Assembly: GCF_039749495.1 (NCBI RefSeq)
Contig: NZ_JBDLLU010000010.1
Coordinates: 1 to 64,000, forward strand
Reading direction: 5' to 3'
Source: Dehalogenimonas sp. THU2
GTDB lineage: Bacteria; Chloroflexota; Dehalococcoidia; Dehalococcoidales; Dehalococcoidaceae
Length of the DNA stretch: 64,000 bases
This document shows, in pieces, positions 52,042 through 59,636 of the stretch. How positions within the stretch are numbered: position 1 is the first letter of the stretch; every line of letters begins with the position of its first letter. Both the position numbers and the translations under genes were made by a program. The notes beneath the pieces were generated by a model. The model had not been told where the DNA came from, searched no databases, and saw only the letters and a program-made list of their open reading frames with translations.

Positions 52042-52103
52042 GGCAATACCAGTGTAATTTCCGATTGAAGAACTGTCAAACGTGATGAATTACCCCCCCC
52101 AAT

Positions 52104-52175
52104 AAATATTTTGAAAACCCGCCAAAGTCCCATTGACAGCCCACGAGTACCGGTGTGTTATCATATGTTCTCCCC
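52104..52175 (+). promoter_or_regulatory. conserved promoter-like box, copy B
   Basis: Second copy of the box at 12285. TTGACA at 52133-52138 and extended -10 TGTTATCAT (52156-52164), again with a 20-base gap. It should drive transcription rightwards from about 52171 into the hairpin-rich stretch. Confidence 0.62.
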
Positions 52176-52800
52176 GTCAGACTAAGGCTCAAGCCATGCT
52201 CTCCCGCATCGCGAGAGCAACCGTCAGGGCAGATCATGTGGGAGAAAAGGAACGCATTGTTGGAATCCGTGATCCGGAATACCCCAGGTTTTGTCGCCAT
52301 TGACGCGGCATGGGATTCGTTTCATTCGTTTCCGGACAGCACACGTATCTCCCGCCAGGCGGTCCGTAAACTGAAACCTGACGGCTGATGGCTGACCGCT
52401 GACAGCTTAAAAGGTGAATTGTTTCAATTGTTTTCGCCTTGAAGAACAATTCCCGCATGTTGGCCGGAGACTGCCCCCGCACGCCCCGGACCGGACCTTG
52501 AAAACTGCATATGTCGGCTTTGCGGGAACAACCTCTGCCGGCCCGTCCGGCGATCAAAAAAGGGCTGGGAAGAGGTCTCGGCGGCATTTGTTTTGTCGAA
52601 AAACAACCCTTTTCAATTAATTGTTTTCGCGTGAGTTGCCCGCAGCACCAGCGGGCAGAGGGATTGTTTCATTTGAGTTATTTGTTTCTTCCAAATAATC
52701 CCACGATTGGAGCGCCGGTTCCCAATCGTGAAAAATTGGGATTGTTTCTCGAAAGAAGCACTGCGGGAGAAACAATCCCCCGCTCCGTTACCCGGTCAAT
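52171..52800 (+). ncRNA. candidate structured non-coding RNA
   Basis: About 630 bases with no supported gene and many hairpins: TGCTCTC/GAGAGCA (52197-52219), GAATTGTT/AACAATTC (52416-52452, extended by TTCAA/TTGAA), TTGTTTT/AAAACAA (about 52589-52607), TGCCCGC/GCGGGCA (about 52636-52656), GGGATT/AATCCC with ATTTG/CAAAT (about 52662-52703), CACGATTGG/CCAATCGTG (about 52703-52731) and a 13-base pair set GGGATTGTTTCTC/GAGAAACAATCCC (about 52738-52780). Some pairings exclude each other, as in switches or attenuators. It stands behind a conserved box and ends before the separate promoter at 52807. No known RNA family is recognised. Confidence 0.45.
52371..52407 (+). repeat. CTGAnnG heptamer tandem repeat
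   Basis: Five consecutive units CTGAAAC, CTGACGG, CTGATGG, CTGACCG, CTGACAG. Typical of degenerate intergenic filler repeats in anaerobes; the last unit contains the CTGACAGCT word also seen at 12407 and 33722. Confidence 0.6.
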
Positions 52801-52806
52801 GGCCGG

Positions 52807-52836
52807 TTGGCCGGATGGCCCGGAGAGTAATATAAT
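52807..52836 (+). promoter_or_regulatory. promoter of the DUF4256 gene
   Basis: TTGGCC (52807-52812), 18 bases, TATAAT (52831-52836). It gives a leader of about 43 bases and shows that the gene does not depend on the upstream hairpin region. Confidence 0.65.
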
Positions 52837-52885
52837 CGTAAGTTGTAAGGTAAACGCCGTCTGACCCGGAAAGGACACAAAGATC

Positions 52886-53452
52886 ATGAGTGAACATAAA
52901 AACGAGTTGCCACAGGAGCGAAGGGCAGAACTGCTCGGCGTACTGAAGGCCCGTTTTGAGAAAAACATGGACCGCCATAAAGGTCTCGAATGGGCTGAAG
53001 TGCAGCTCAAGCTGGAAGACAATCCGGAAAAATTGCGGTCGCTCAATGAGATGGAGCGGACCGGCGGCGAACCGGATGTTGTCGGCCGGGACAAGCAGAC
53101 CGGCGAATATATTTTTTATGATTGTTCGGCGGAAAGCCCCGACGGCCGCAGAAACGTTTGTTACGACCGTGCGGCGCTGGAGTCGCGGAAAGAGCACAAA
53201 CCGGCAAATAGCGCTATCGATATGGCCGCCGATATGGGCATCGAGCTGTTGACCGAGGCACAATACCGGGAGTTGCAGCAAAAGGGGAAATTCGACCTGA
53301 AAACGTCGAGCTGGGTGAAAACACCTGCCAATATCAGAAAACTCGGCGGCGCCCTCTTTTGCGATCGCCGCTACGATACTGTCTTCGTGTATCACAACGG
53401 GGCGGACTCATACTATGGCGCCAGGGGATTTCGGGGCTCGCTTAGCGTTTAA
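52886..53452 (+). CDS. DUF4256 family protein
   Basis: A 188-residue protein of the DUF4256 family: ERRAELLGVLKARFEKNMDRHKGLEW, MERTGGEPDVVGRDKQTGEYIFYD, ESPDGRRNVCYDRAALESR, and the closing GGALFCDRRYDTVFVYHNGA. Small cytoplasmic protein of unknown role, found in scattered bacteria. The zinc-ribbon gene follows 52 bases later. Confidence 0.9.
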   Translation: MSEHKNELPQERRAELLGVLKARFEKNMDRHKGLEWAEVQLKLEDNPEKLRSLNEMERTGGEPDVVGRDKQTGEYIFYDCSAESPDGRRNVCYDRAALESRKEHKPANSAIDMAADMGIELLTEAQYRELQQKGKFDLKTSSWVKTPANIRKLGGALFCDRRYDTVFVYHNGADSYYGARGFRGSLSV

Positions 53453-53504
53453 CCCGACTCATTTACAAATAAACACTGATAACACAATAATAAGGAGATC
53501 ATAC

Positions 53505-53726
53505 GTGGCAGATATTACCGGGGTACTCATCGACGAACCGGCGCCGAATACGCGGCGAACAATTTTAAGCTCCCAGACCCCGCCGGTATTCAAAAGCAAC
53601 GGCCAGATCAACGTGCTTTGCGGCAACTGTAAAACAGTCTTATGCGAAGGTTTGGCTGACGAGAAAATCGAGAATATCGTGATAAGGTGCCCGCATTGCC
53701 GTGGTTTGAACAATGTGACGATCTGA
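53505..53726 (+). CDS. small zinc-ribbon protein
   Basis: A 73-residue protein from GTG 53505 (GGAG about eight bases upstream). The C-terminal half has LCGNCKTVLCEGL and IRCPHCRGLNNVTI: two CxxC pairs 25 residues apart, a zinc ribbon. The N-terminal part is unrecognised. Probably co-transcribed with the DUF4256 gene. Confidence 0.75.
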   Translation: MADITGVLIDEPAPNTRRTILSSQTPPVFKSNGQINVLCGNCKTVLCEGLADEKIENIVIRCPHCRGLNNVTI

Positions 53727-53762
53727 GCGTCTATTGTCTATCGATGGATATCGCGTAATTTC

Positions 53763-53826
53763 CTCTCCCCAACGGGGAGAGGATTAAAGCCTGTCCTGAG
53801 CGAAGTCGAAGGAGTGAGGGGGTACC
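53763..53826. repeat. REP-like palindrome with a second repeat inserted
   Basis: CCTCTCCCCAACGGGGAGAGG, then CCTGTCCTGAGCGAAGTCG, then GTGAGGGGG. Compared with the copy at 30722 (GAGAGGTTAGGTGAGGGGG), about 25 bases of the CCTGTCCTGAGC element sit between the palindrome and the GTGAGGGGG tail. Confidence 0.65.
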
Positions 53827-53856
53827 TTCGATTCCTTCGCCACTCGAACGCGGGTG

Positions 53857-54003
53857 TCAGACTCTCCCAATCTTCTTTATCAACCAGACGATTATCAGTA
53901 TCAGGGCTAGAGCCAGGGCGATATTGACCAGCGCCCCCAGGCTGAAGGCGAAGAGACCCAGGGCCCACAGGATAACCAGGATGATGGCGATAGTCAGTAA
54001 CAT
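53857..54003 (-). CDS. lmo0937-like two-helix membrane peptide
   Basis: A 48-residue membrane peptide: MLLTIAIILVILWALGLFAF, then SLGALVNIALALALILII and VWLIKKIGRV. The pattern WALGLF near the first helix and a basic end is typical of the lmo0937/DUF5670 family, often stress-induced and of unknown function. A short SD stands before the ATG at 54003. Confidence 0.82.
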   Translation of the reverse strand: MLLTIAIILVILWALGLFAFSLGALVNIALALALILIIVWLIKKIGRV

Positions 54004-54092
54004 GGCGATCTCCTTTTTTCCGCTCAATCCTTTATATAACAGGATTTTGGTTAGCGCAAGGCGACGGGGCAGGTCAACTGAGGGGATACCGT

Positions 54093-54521
54093 ATGGACAT
54101 CGATCCTGACAACCCGGTAGTTAAATTGTGCGCCGAATGCATCCAGGCGGAAATGGAAGGCCGGACGGGGGAGGCTATGAAACTGTGCGTCCGGGCATGG
54201 GAAATCCGGAAGGACAGCTTTGAGGAGTGTATCGCCGCGCATTACCTGGCCAGGTACCAGGAAACCGCATCCGATGCGATGCTCTGGAACCGGCGGGCAC
54301 TGGAAGCAGCCGAGGCGGCCGGGGATGCGCGGGTTTTCAGTTTCTATCCCTCTTTATATCTGAATCTGGGCAAATCCTGTGAAGATATGGGAGATATTCA
54401 GGAGGCCGGGCGATATTACCACCTGGCCTCCTCCACCCTTGACCGGGTCGGGTCGGGTGATTACCGGGAGACGCTGAGAAGTGGGGTCGAAGCCGCTCTC
54501 GGGCGCATCGGCGGCTTGTAA
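54093..54521 (+). CDS. TPR-like protein of unknown function
   Basis: A 142-residue helical protein resembling short TPR stretches: AECIQAEMEGRTGEAMKLCV, FEECIAAHYLARYQ, ALEAAEAAGDARVFSFYPSL and YLNLGKSCEDMGDIQEAGRYY. This suggests a scaffold or binding role; no partner is visible. Similar small TPR proteins are common next to stress genes. It is not coupled to its neighbours. Confidence 0.75.
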   Translation: MDIDPDNPVVKLCAECIQAEMEGRTGEAMKLCVRAWEIRKDSFEECIAAHYLARYQETASDAMLWNRRALEAAEAAGDARVFSFYPSLYLNLGKSCEDMGDIQEAGRYYHLASSTLDRVGSGDYRETLRSGVEAALGRIGGL

Positions 54522-54535
54522 CGGGATCAACCAGT

Positions 54536-54943
54536 TCAGCTAATGGCGCGTCCGGCCATGAAACCCGCTACAGATACGATGCCACTGATGAACATACCCC
54601 ACAGCAGGTCAGCGACAACGACGGTCATCGGCCAGCCCTTCAAGGTGGCCAGATTGCTCAAATCATAGGTGGCATAGGCGACCAGACCGAAAAGAACGCC
54701 GAGGCCGGCGGCCCGGAGTAAAGAATCGGCATCGATAGCCGGAATGATCACAAATACCATCAAACCCACGATATAGATGAAGTAGAAGATCAGCGCAGGG
54801 GCCAGGTTGAAGGAATCCTTGAGCAGGTTGCCCAGGTGTTCCCGGTAGAAGTTTTTGGAGATCACCGCCAGCCAGAGGAAATCGATTCCCAGGAAGATCA
54901 CCAAAGTGATGACGTAAAGCAGGGCGATTTTTATAAAACTCAT
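54536..54943 (-). CDS. DUF2177 family membrane protein
   Basis: A 135-residue protein with four helices: LLYVITLVIFLGIDFLWLAV, LAPALIFYFIYIVGLMVFVI, AAGLGVLFGLVAYATYDLSN and a last one ending VAGFMAGRAIS. FLGIDFLWL and YATYDLSNLATLKGWP are family marks. In many bacteria DUF2177 is encoded with DUF1295, cyclopropane fatty acid synthase or photolyase genes in light- or singlet-oxygen-induced clusters. Here it is the last gene behind DUF1295, 46 bases away. Confidence 0.9.
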   Translation of the reverse strand: MSFIKIALLYVITLVIFLGIDFLWLAVISKNFYREHLGNLLKDSFNLAPALIFYFIYIVGLMVFVIIPAIDADSLLRAAGLGVLFGLVAYATYDLSNLATLKGWPMTVVVADLLWGMFISGIVSVAGFMAGRAIS

Positions 54944-54989
54944 GCGGCCTCCTCAACTTCTGAGTGGGTGTTACATAAGATCTAAATGA

Positions 54990-55766
54990 TTATTGCTTGG
55001 GCGGCAAGGGTATAAATACGCTGGTACGGCTGGCATACTCCCGAAACTCCGGGTTCCGGCGCATGGATTTTTCCAGGAGCGGAACTCCGGAGACGAACAG
55101 AATCAGCCATGTGATGGTGAGCGGGCCGGCGATGGTCCACCAGGCGCCCGGGATACTTAGGGCGATAAGGAAGATGCCCCACCACTGGAACACTTCACCG
55201 AAGTAGTTGGGGTGCCTGGAATAACGCCAAAGTCCGCTTTGTAAGATCTTGCCCCGGTTGGTCTCGTCACTCAAGAAATTGTCCAGCTGCCGGTCAGCGA
55301 CCGCTTCAAAAAGGAAACCCATGAGCCACACCAGGCCGCCCAAGAGGTCCGGCCATCCCAGCGAGTCTGATGAGACAGCCATGATAACGACGACAGGCAG
55401 GGATATCAGCCACATGAAAAAGCCCTGGAGAAGGAATACCTGAAGATAGCTTCTCAACATCCAGCTGGAACCCCATTCCTCGCGCCATTGCTGATATCTG
55501 GGATCCTCTCCTTTGCCGCGGTTGCGCCGGTAGATGCGTGATGCCAGCCGGAGACCCCAAACTGTTACCGTGCCCAACACCAAAGCCTGCCTGACCAGGT
55601 AATCTTCGGCGACGATGAACGCGGCGCCGGCGACTAGTATAAAACCGGGGCCCCAGGCGATGTCGGCGACCGAATTGTCCCGACGCTGAACCGCTACGGT
55701 GAACATGGCGGTCATGTAAAGGAAGATGATCACGCCGGAGAGTATGAGGGCGTTAGCGATATCCAT
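54990..55766 (-). CDS. DUF1295 membrane protein (steroid reductase / isoprenylcysteine methyltransferase-like)
   Basis: A 258-residue integral membrane protein of the DUF1295 family, related to steroid 5-alpha reductase and ICMT-like enzymes. Marks: DIAWGPGFILVAGA, RLASRIYRRNRGKGEDPRYQ, the conserved LWRYSRHPNYFGEVFQWWG and PLLEKSMRRNPEFREYASRT. A lipid- or isoprenoid-modifying role using NAD(P)H or SAM is likely but unknown. It starts three bases after the DegV stop, so both are translated from one mRNA. Confidence 0.92.
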   Translation of the reverse strand: MDIANALILSGVIIFLYMTAMFTVAVQRRDNSVADIAWGPGFILVAGAAFIVAEDYLVRQALVLGTVTVWGLRLASRIYRRNRGKGEDPRYQQWREEWGSSWMLRSYLQVFLLQGFFMWLISLPVVVIMAVSSDSLGWPDLLGGLVWLMGFLFEAVADRQLDNFLSDETNRGKILQSGLWRYSRHPNYFGEVFQWWGIFLIALSIPGAWWTIAGPLTITWLILFVSGVPLLEKSMRRNPEFREYASRTSVFIPLPPKQ

Positions 55767-55769
55767 ATA

Positions 55770-56618
55770 TCATTCCTGACTGCCGCCGGTCCTGACAGCC
55801 ACCAGCAGGACACCCGGACCACCGTGAACCCCAAGCCCGGCGCCCATTTCCGAGACCGTTATCAGCTTATCTTCGATGAACTCGGTCAACCGTTGTTTCA
55901 ATCGGGCAGCTTCATCAGGAACCTGACTGTGAACGATGGACAGTTCGGTAACCGGGAGATTATGCCTGACGAAATCGATGATTCGGTCTATGCCGCGGCT
56001 GAGACTGCGTACGAGGCCGGCCCGGGTGATCTCTCCGTCATGGAAGGTGAGCAGGGGCATAACGTTAAGAAAATGCGAAGCGGCAGCAATGGTTTTATTG
56101 ACCCGCCCGCTGCGAGCCAGATACTTCATGGTTTTGAATAGGCCGAACATCTTCGTTTCTGCTATCGCCCGCTCGGCCTCTGCGACAACTTCAGCGAAGG
56201 AACCTCCTGCCTTAGCCTTGCGGGCGGCGGACCGCACGACCAGGCCTAACCCGGCGGAGTTGAATTTGGAATCGATAACTACGATGGGGAAACTACTGTC
56301 AAGCGATTTGCGGGCCATGGACGCTGAGTTGAAGGTGCCGCTGATCTTCGAGGAGATATGGATCGAGACGATGCCTTCGGCGTCTCCGGAGTGTTTTCGG
56401 AAAACCGTGATGAAGTCTTCCGGATTGGGCTGGGAGGTAGCAGGGTGCGCCTCGGTGGTGGTCAGCCGGGAATAAAGCTGGCCTGGGCTGATATCGAGAC
56501 CGTCGCGGAAAGTTTCCTGACCGAAGCGTACGTAAATCGGGACAACGGCGATGTCCAGTTCATCGGCGAGCGCCTCTGGGATATCCGAGGTGCTGTCGGT
56601 GATCACTTTTACCGGCAT
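55770..56618 (-). CDS. DegV-family fatty acid-binding protein
   Basis: A 282-residue DegV protein; members (such as FakB) hold a fatty acid and can pass it to a fatty acid kinase. Marks: VKVITDSTSDIPEALADELD, TSQPNPEDF (TxSQPS-like), SIHISSKISGTFNSA with the carboxylate-binding SGT, and VVIDSKFNSAGLG. No kinase gene (fakA/DAK type) is adjacent. Its start lies 30 bases after the heliorhodopsin stop, with one shared direction. Confidence 0.93.
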   Translation of the reverse strand: MPVKVITDSTSDIPEALADELDIAVVPIYVRFGQETFRDGLDISPGQLYSRLTTTEAHPATSQPNPEDFITVFRKHSGDAEGIVSIHISSKISGTFNSASMARKSLDSSFPIVVIDSKFNSAGLGLVVRSAARKAKAGGSFAEVVAEAERAIAETKMFGLFKTMKYLARSGRVNKTIAAASHFLNVMPLLTFHDGEITRAGLVRSLSRGIDRIIDFVRHNLPVTELSIVHSQVPDEAARLKQRLTEFIEDKLITVSEMGAGLGVHGGPGVLLVAVRTGGSQE

Positions 56619-56648
56619 CTCGACCTCCTTGTAAAAAGGCTTTTAACG

Positions 56649-57416
56649 CTAGGCTGGGAGCAATACCGGGAAGAATACCTGCCAGGCCAGGAGGGCTTTG
56701 GCCGTGAGGCTCAGGAGGATATACACTTTTTCGCCGTGCAGGTAATCGCGCCAGGGACCGATTTTCCGGTACTGGAGGATCATGTTGACGGCGAAGCAGT
56801 TGAAGAAGACGAACAGGGAAATGATGATACCGTATACGAATCCAGGCGGCGAGGCGGCGAGACCGGGCGCCCAGACATAGATGACGATAGCCAGCCAGGG
56901 GATGATGCCCGCAAAGCTGCCGAACCAGAAGGGCAGCAACCCCGGCCTGCCTGGTTGCTCATATTTTTCTTGTAACAGACCGAAAAGGATCATAGCGGCA
57001 TTGACGCCGAAAATGGCCAGCAGGGCGGCGATATCGCTGATGCCGGTGATCTGGGCTATGAGGACGATCATGATGGAAGAGCTGAAGAAGTACTCTATCC
57101 ATCGGCCGTAGTTACGGTTTTGGAGGAGGTTGCGTTTGTACCAGGGGAAGACCCAGGGCGAAGCCATGAGCAGTAGGGCGCCGGACGAGATAGCCAGAAA
57201 AGTGAAAACACCCCAGCCTGTGAGGATATCGAACAGGCGGTGAAGCTCAGGAGCCGTGCCAGGGGGACCGCTCATGAAGGTGGCGGTCACCGGTAGAGCG
57301 AAGTCGTTGGTAAGGATGGCAATGGCAATCGCCTGCGTCGCGAGGATTAGCCCGACCACGATGTTCCAACGGCGCAACCGGTCAATTCTTTGTTCGGCGG
57401 ATAAATCAACGGTCAT
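56649..57416 (-). CDS. heliorhodopsin
   Basis: A 255-residue seven-helix retinal protein of the heliorhodopsin family (PF18761 type; N-terminus cytoplasmic, opposite to type 1 rhodopsins). Diagnostic blocks: NDFALPVTATFMSGPPGT, GRWIEYFFSSSIMIVLIAQ (Arg 105, counterion Glu 108), ALLAIFGVNAAMILFGLLQE (Glu 150), PGFVYGIIISLFVFFN and EKVYILLSLTAKALLAWQVF with the retinal lysine at residue 240. Compared with the well-known 48C12 protein, the positions of His 23 and His 80 are Leu here. First gene of an operon with DegV, DUF1295 and DUF2177 genes; GGAG ribosome binding site. Known members have slow photocycles and no pumping, so a sensor or lipid-related regulator role is inferred. Retinal source in this organism is unknown. 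Confidence 0.93.
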   Translation of the reverse strand: MTVDLSAEQRIDRLRRWNIVVGLILATQAIAIAILTNDFALPVTATFMSGPPGTAPELHRLFDILTGWGVFTFLAISSGALLLMASPWVFPWYKRNLLQNRNYGRWIEYFFSSSIMIVLIAQITGISDIAALLAIFGVNAAMILFGLLQEKYEQPGRPGLLPFWFGSFAGIIPWLAIVIYVWAPGLAASPPGFVYGIIISLFVFFNCFAVNMILQYRKIGPWRDYLHGEKVYILLSLTAKALLAWQVFFPVLLPA

Positions 57417-57511
57417 ATCATGACTCCTTCAACAACCGATAAATCCATCACTGGTCATTCTATGCGGCAGCGGCGCTATTGACTTGTTAAATACATATGC
57501 TTTAGATTTAT

Positions 57512-57540
57512 ATTATATATACCCTCAGGCTTAAAGACAA
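57512..57540 (-). promoter_or_regulatory. promoter of the heliorhodopsin operon
   Basis: On the minus strand TTGTCT (57540-57535), 17 bases, TATAAT (57517-57512). The leader to the ATG is about 90 bases and contains a GAAGGAG ribosome binding site near its end. No light-regulator box can be named. Confidence 0.75.
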
Positions 57541-57572
57541 TACATTCCTCAAAAATACTCGCTTTTCCCCCA

Positions 57573-57601
57573 TTGTAGCCGCCCCTGCCACCTGTTACAC
57601 T
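57573..57601 (+). promoter_or_regulatory. promoter of the amidohydrolase operon, leaderless
   Basis: TTGTAG (57573-57578), 17 bases, extended -10 TGTTACACT (TACACT 57596-57601), then six bases to the ATG at 57608. No ribosome binding site. Confidence 0.65.
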
Positions 57602-57607
57602 TTAAAA

Positions 57608-58456
57608 ATGATAATCGATTTTCATACTCATGTCTTTTCCCCGACGCTGATCGCCCGGCGGCGGGAATACGCCGATGCCGACCCGTGTTTCGGTATGCTC
57701 TACTGCGACACCAAGGCGAAGCTGCGGACGGCGGACGAACTCATCGCAGAGATGGACTCAAGCGGCGTCAATAAGGCCGTCATCCAGAACATCGGCTGGA
57801 CTTCAAATGAACGCTGCGTGGAGACCAACGATTACCTGCTGGAAGCAGCGCAACAATACCCCGAGCGCCTCATCCCCTTCATCTGCGTGCAGCCGCTGGC
57901 GGGTGACGCAGCCATCGAGGAGATCCGGCGCTGCGCCGCGGCGGGGGCGCGGGGCGTGGGGGAACTGCGGCCGGACGTCCAGGGGTTCGACCTCGCCGAC
58001 CAGGCGGTCATGACCCCCCTGGTCAAAACTCTTATGGCTAACAACCTGGTGCTCTCGTGTCACGCCGACGAGCCAGTGGGGCACCGTTACCCCGGCAAGG
58101 GTGCGGTGACGCCGCAAGTCCTTTTGCCTTTTATCGAACGATACCCCAGGCTGAAGCTGGTGCTGGCCCATTGGGGCGGCGGGTTGCCGTTCTACGCCCT
58201 CATGCCCGAGGTGAAAGAAGCCTTGCAGAACACCTGGTTTGACAGCGCGGCTACCCCCTTTTTGTATCGGCCGGACGTCTATGAACGGGCGGCGGATCTG
58301 GTGGGGGAGTATAAGATACTCTTCGGCTCCGACTGGCCGCTCTTAGGCCAGCGGCGGTGCCTGGATGAACTGAAGACGCTTAGCCTATCCACGCATACCC
58401 TGAAAGCCATGCTGGGCGGCAATGCGATAACTCTGCTGGGCAACATCGATGACTGA
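57608..58456 (+). CDS. amidohydrolase (TIM-barrel metal-dependent hydrolase)
   Basis: A 282-residue protein of the amidohydrolase 2 (ACMSD-like) family: metal motif IDFHTHVFS, KAVIQNIGW, AAGARGVGELRPDVQGF, LVLSCHADEPVGH, LVLAHWGGGLPF and ILFGSDWPLLG with the catalytic Asp. Decarboxylase or hydrolase activity; substrate unknown. The ThpR gene overlaps its end by eight bases. Confidence 0.9.
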   Translation: MIIDFHTHVFSPTLIARRREYADADPCFGMLYCDTKAKLRTADELIAEMDSSGVNKAVIQNIGWTSNERCVETNDYLLEAAQQYPERLIPFICVQPLAGDAAIEEIRRCAAAGARGVGELRPDVQGFDLADQAVMTPLVKTLMANNLVLSCHADEPVGHRYPGKGAVTPQVLLPFIERYPRLKLVLAHWGGGLPFYALMPEVKEALQNTWFDSAATPFLYRPDVYERAADLVGEYKILFGSDWPLLGQRRCLDELKTLSLSTHTLKAMLGGNAITLLGNIDD

Positions 58457-59048
58457 TGAACAACCCATCCGCGCCTTCATCGCCGTGGAGCTGCCAGAGG
58501 CGGTAAAACGGGAGATCGGGGCGCTGCAAAAGAAACTGGCGGTCGAACCGGCCGGCGGCATCAAGTGGGTGGCGCCGGGAAGCGTTCACCTGACGCTCAA
58601 ATTCCTGGGCTGGGTGGTGCCGGAGCGCATCGATGAAGTGAAAAACACCATCGCCCGGGCGGTCGAGGGCATCGCCCCGTTCGAGCTGGGGATGGCGGGG
58701 GTGGGGGCTTTTCCCAACCTGAAGCGGCTGAACGTGGTCTGGTGTGGCCTCACCGGAGACTTGGAGAGCTTGGAACAAGTGCAAAAGGCGGTCGAAGAAC
58801 AGGTTTCTCCGCTGGGCTTCCCGACCGAGAAACGCGCTTTCTCACCCCACCTGACCCTGGCGCGGTTGAGGGAAGATGTTAGTCCTGAGGCGCGCTCGGC
58901 GCTGGCCGAAAAGCTGGCGGCGATAAAATACGAACCCGGCCTGGCCATACCGGTGGCATCGGTCAGCCTGATGCAGAGCCGGTTGCTGCCAGACGGGGCG
59001 GTTTACACCCGGTTGGGGGAGTTCCCCTTAACGCGCGATACCGGTTAA
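58449..59048 (+). CDS. thpR: RNA 2',3'-cyclic phosphodiesterase
   Basis: A 199-residue 2H phosphoesterase (LigT/ThpR). The two catalytic HxT motifs are HLTLKFLG (about residue 47) and HLTLARLR (about 136). IRAFIAVELPEAVKREIGAL is the family start. It opens 2',3'-cyclic phosphates on RNA ends; the biological substrate is unclear. Coupled to the amidohydrolase gene. Confidence 0.93.
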   Translation: MTDEQPIRAFIAVELPEAVKREIGALQKKLAVEPAGGIKWVAPGSVHLTLKFLGWVVPERIDEVKNTIARAVEGIAPFELGMAGVGAFPNLKRLNVVWCGLTGDLESLEQVQKAVEEQVSPLGFPTEKRAFSPHLTLARLREDVSPEARSALAEKLAAIKYEPGLAIPVASVSLMQSRLLPDGAVYTRLGEFPLTRDTG

Positions 59049-59179
59049 CGCCCTGAATATCACGTAGCGCAGGCCGGTAAGTTAGGTGTCCATCGCCTAT
59101 AAATTACGTAGTAATACGAATGCCCCCACGGCCGGATGCCGGTGATAATTACCTGGTATCACCCAACCGGAGGAAGAAA

Positions 59180-59593
59180 ATGAAATACCAGGAATTCAGT
59201 GGCCGCGTGCAGGAGCTTATCGGCGAGACATCGGCGCGGGACGCCAAACGGATCACCGAAGTGATTTTGGAAATCCTGGGCGGCCGGCTTACCCGGATCC
59301 ATCGCAAACACCTGGCGGCCCAGCTGCCGGGAGAACTGACCTTCCCCATCGTCGAAGACGAACCGGCGCAGCAGTTCCCACTAGAGGAGTTCTACAACCG
59401 GGTAGCTTCCCGGCTGGAGTTGAACTTCCATGAGGCTATCGTTACCAGTCGCAGGGTGATAGGGGCTGTGGTGGAAGCGGTATCAGAGGGGGAGATCGAG
59501 GATATCGTGGCCGGGCTGCCCGCAGAGTTCGCCGAGCTGTTCGAGCGGGAGCCGCTGGAAAAATCCGCCATCGACGTCCATTCCCTGCGTTAG
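59180..59593 (+). CDS. DUF2267 family protein
   Basis: A 137-residue all-helical protein of DUF2267: MKYQEFSGRVQELIGETSAR, VILEILGGRLTRIHRKHLAAQL-like segments, EFYNRVASRLEL and AVVEAVSEGEIEDIVAGLPAEFAELF. ATG 59180 follows GGAGGAAGAAA. Often in stress or transfer contexts; unknown function. Confidence 0.9.
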   Translation: MKYQEFSGRVQELIGETSARDAKRITEVILEILGGRLTRIHRKHLAAQLPGELTFPIVEDEPAQQFPLEEFYNRVASRLELNFHEAIVTSRRVIGAVVEAVSEGEIEDIVAGLPAEFAELFEREPLEKSAIDVHSLR

Positions 59594-59636
59594 GGGGCTA
59601 TTGAGACTGGTTCGTCGTTTCCATTGCGGTCGAAGA

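Noticed and set aside
52371-52407. CRISPR-like array from the CTGAnnG repeats
   Set aside because: The units are seven bases with no spacers and no cas genes are present; it is a simple tandem repeat. No CRISPR array was seen anywhere.
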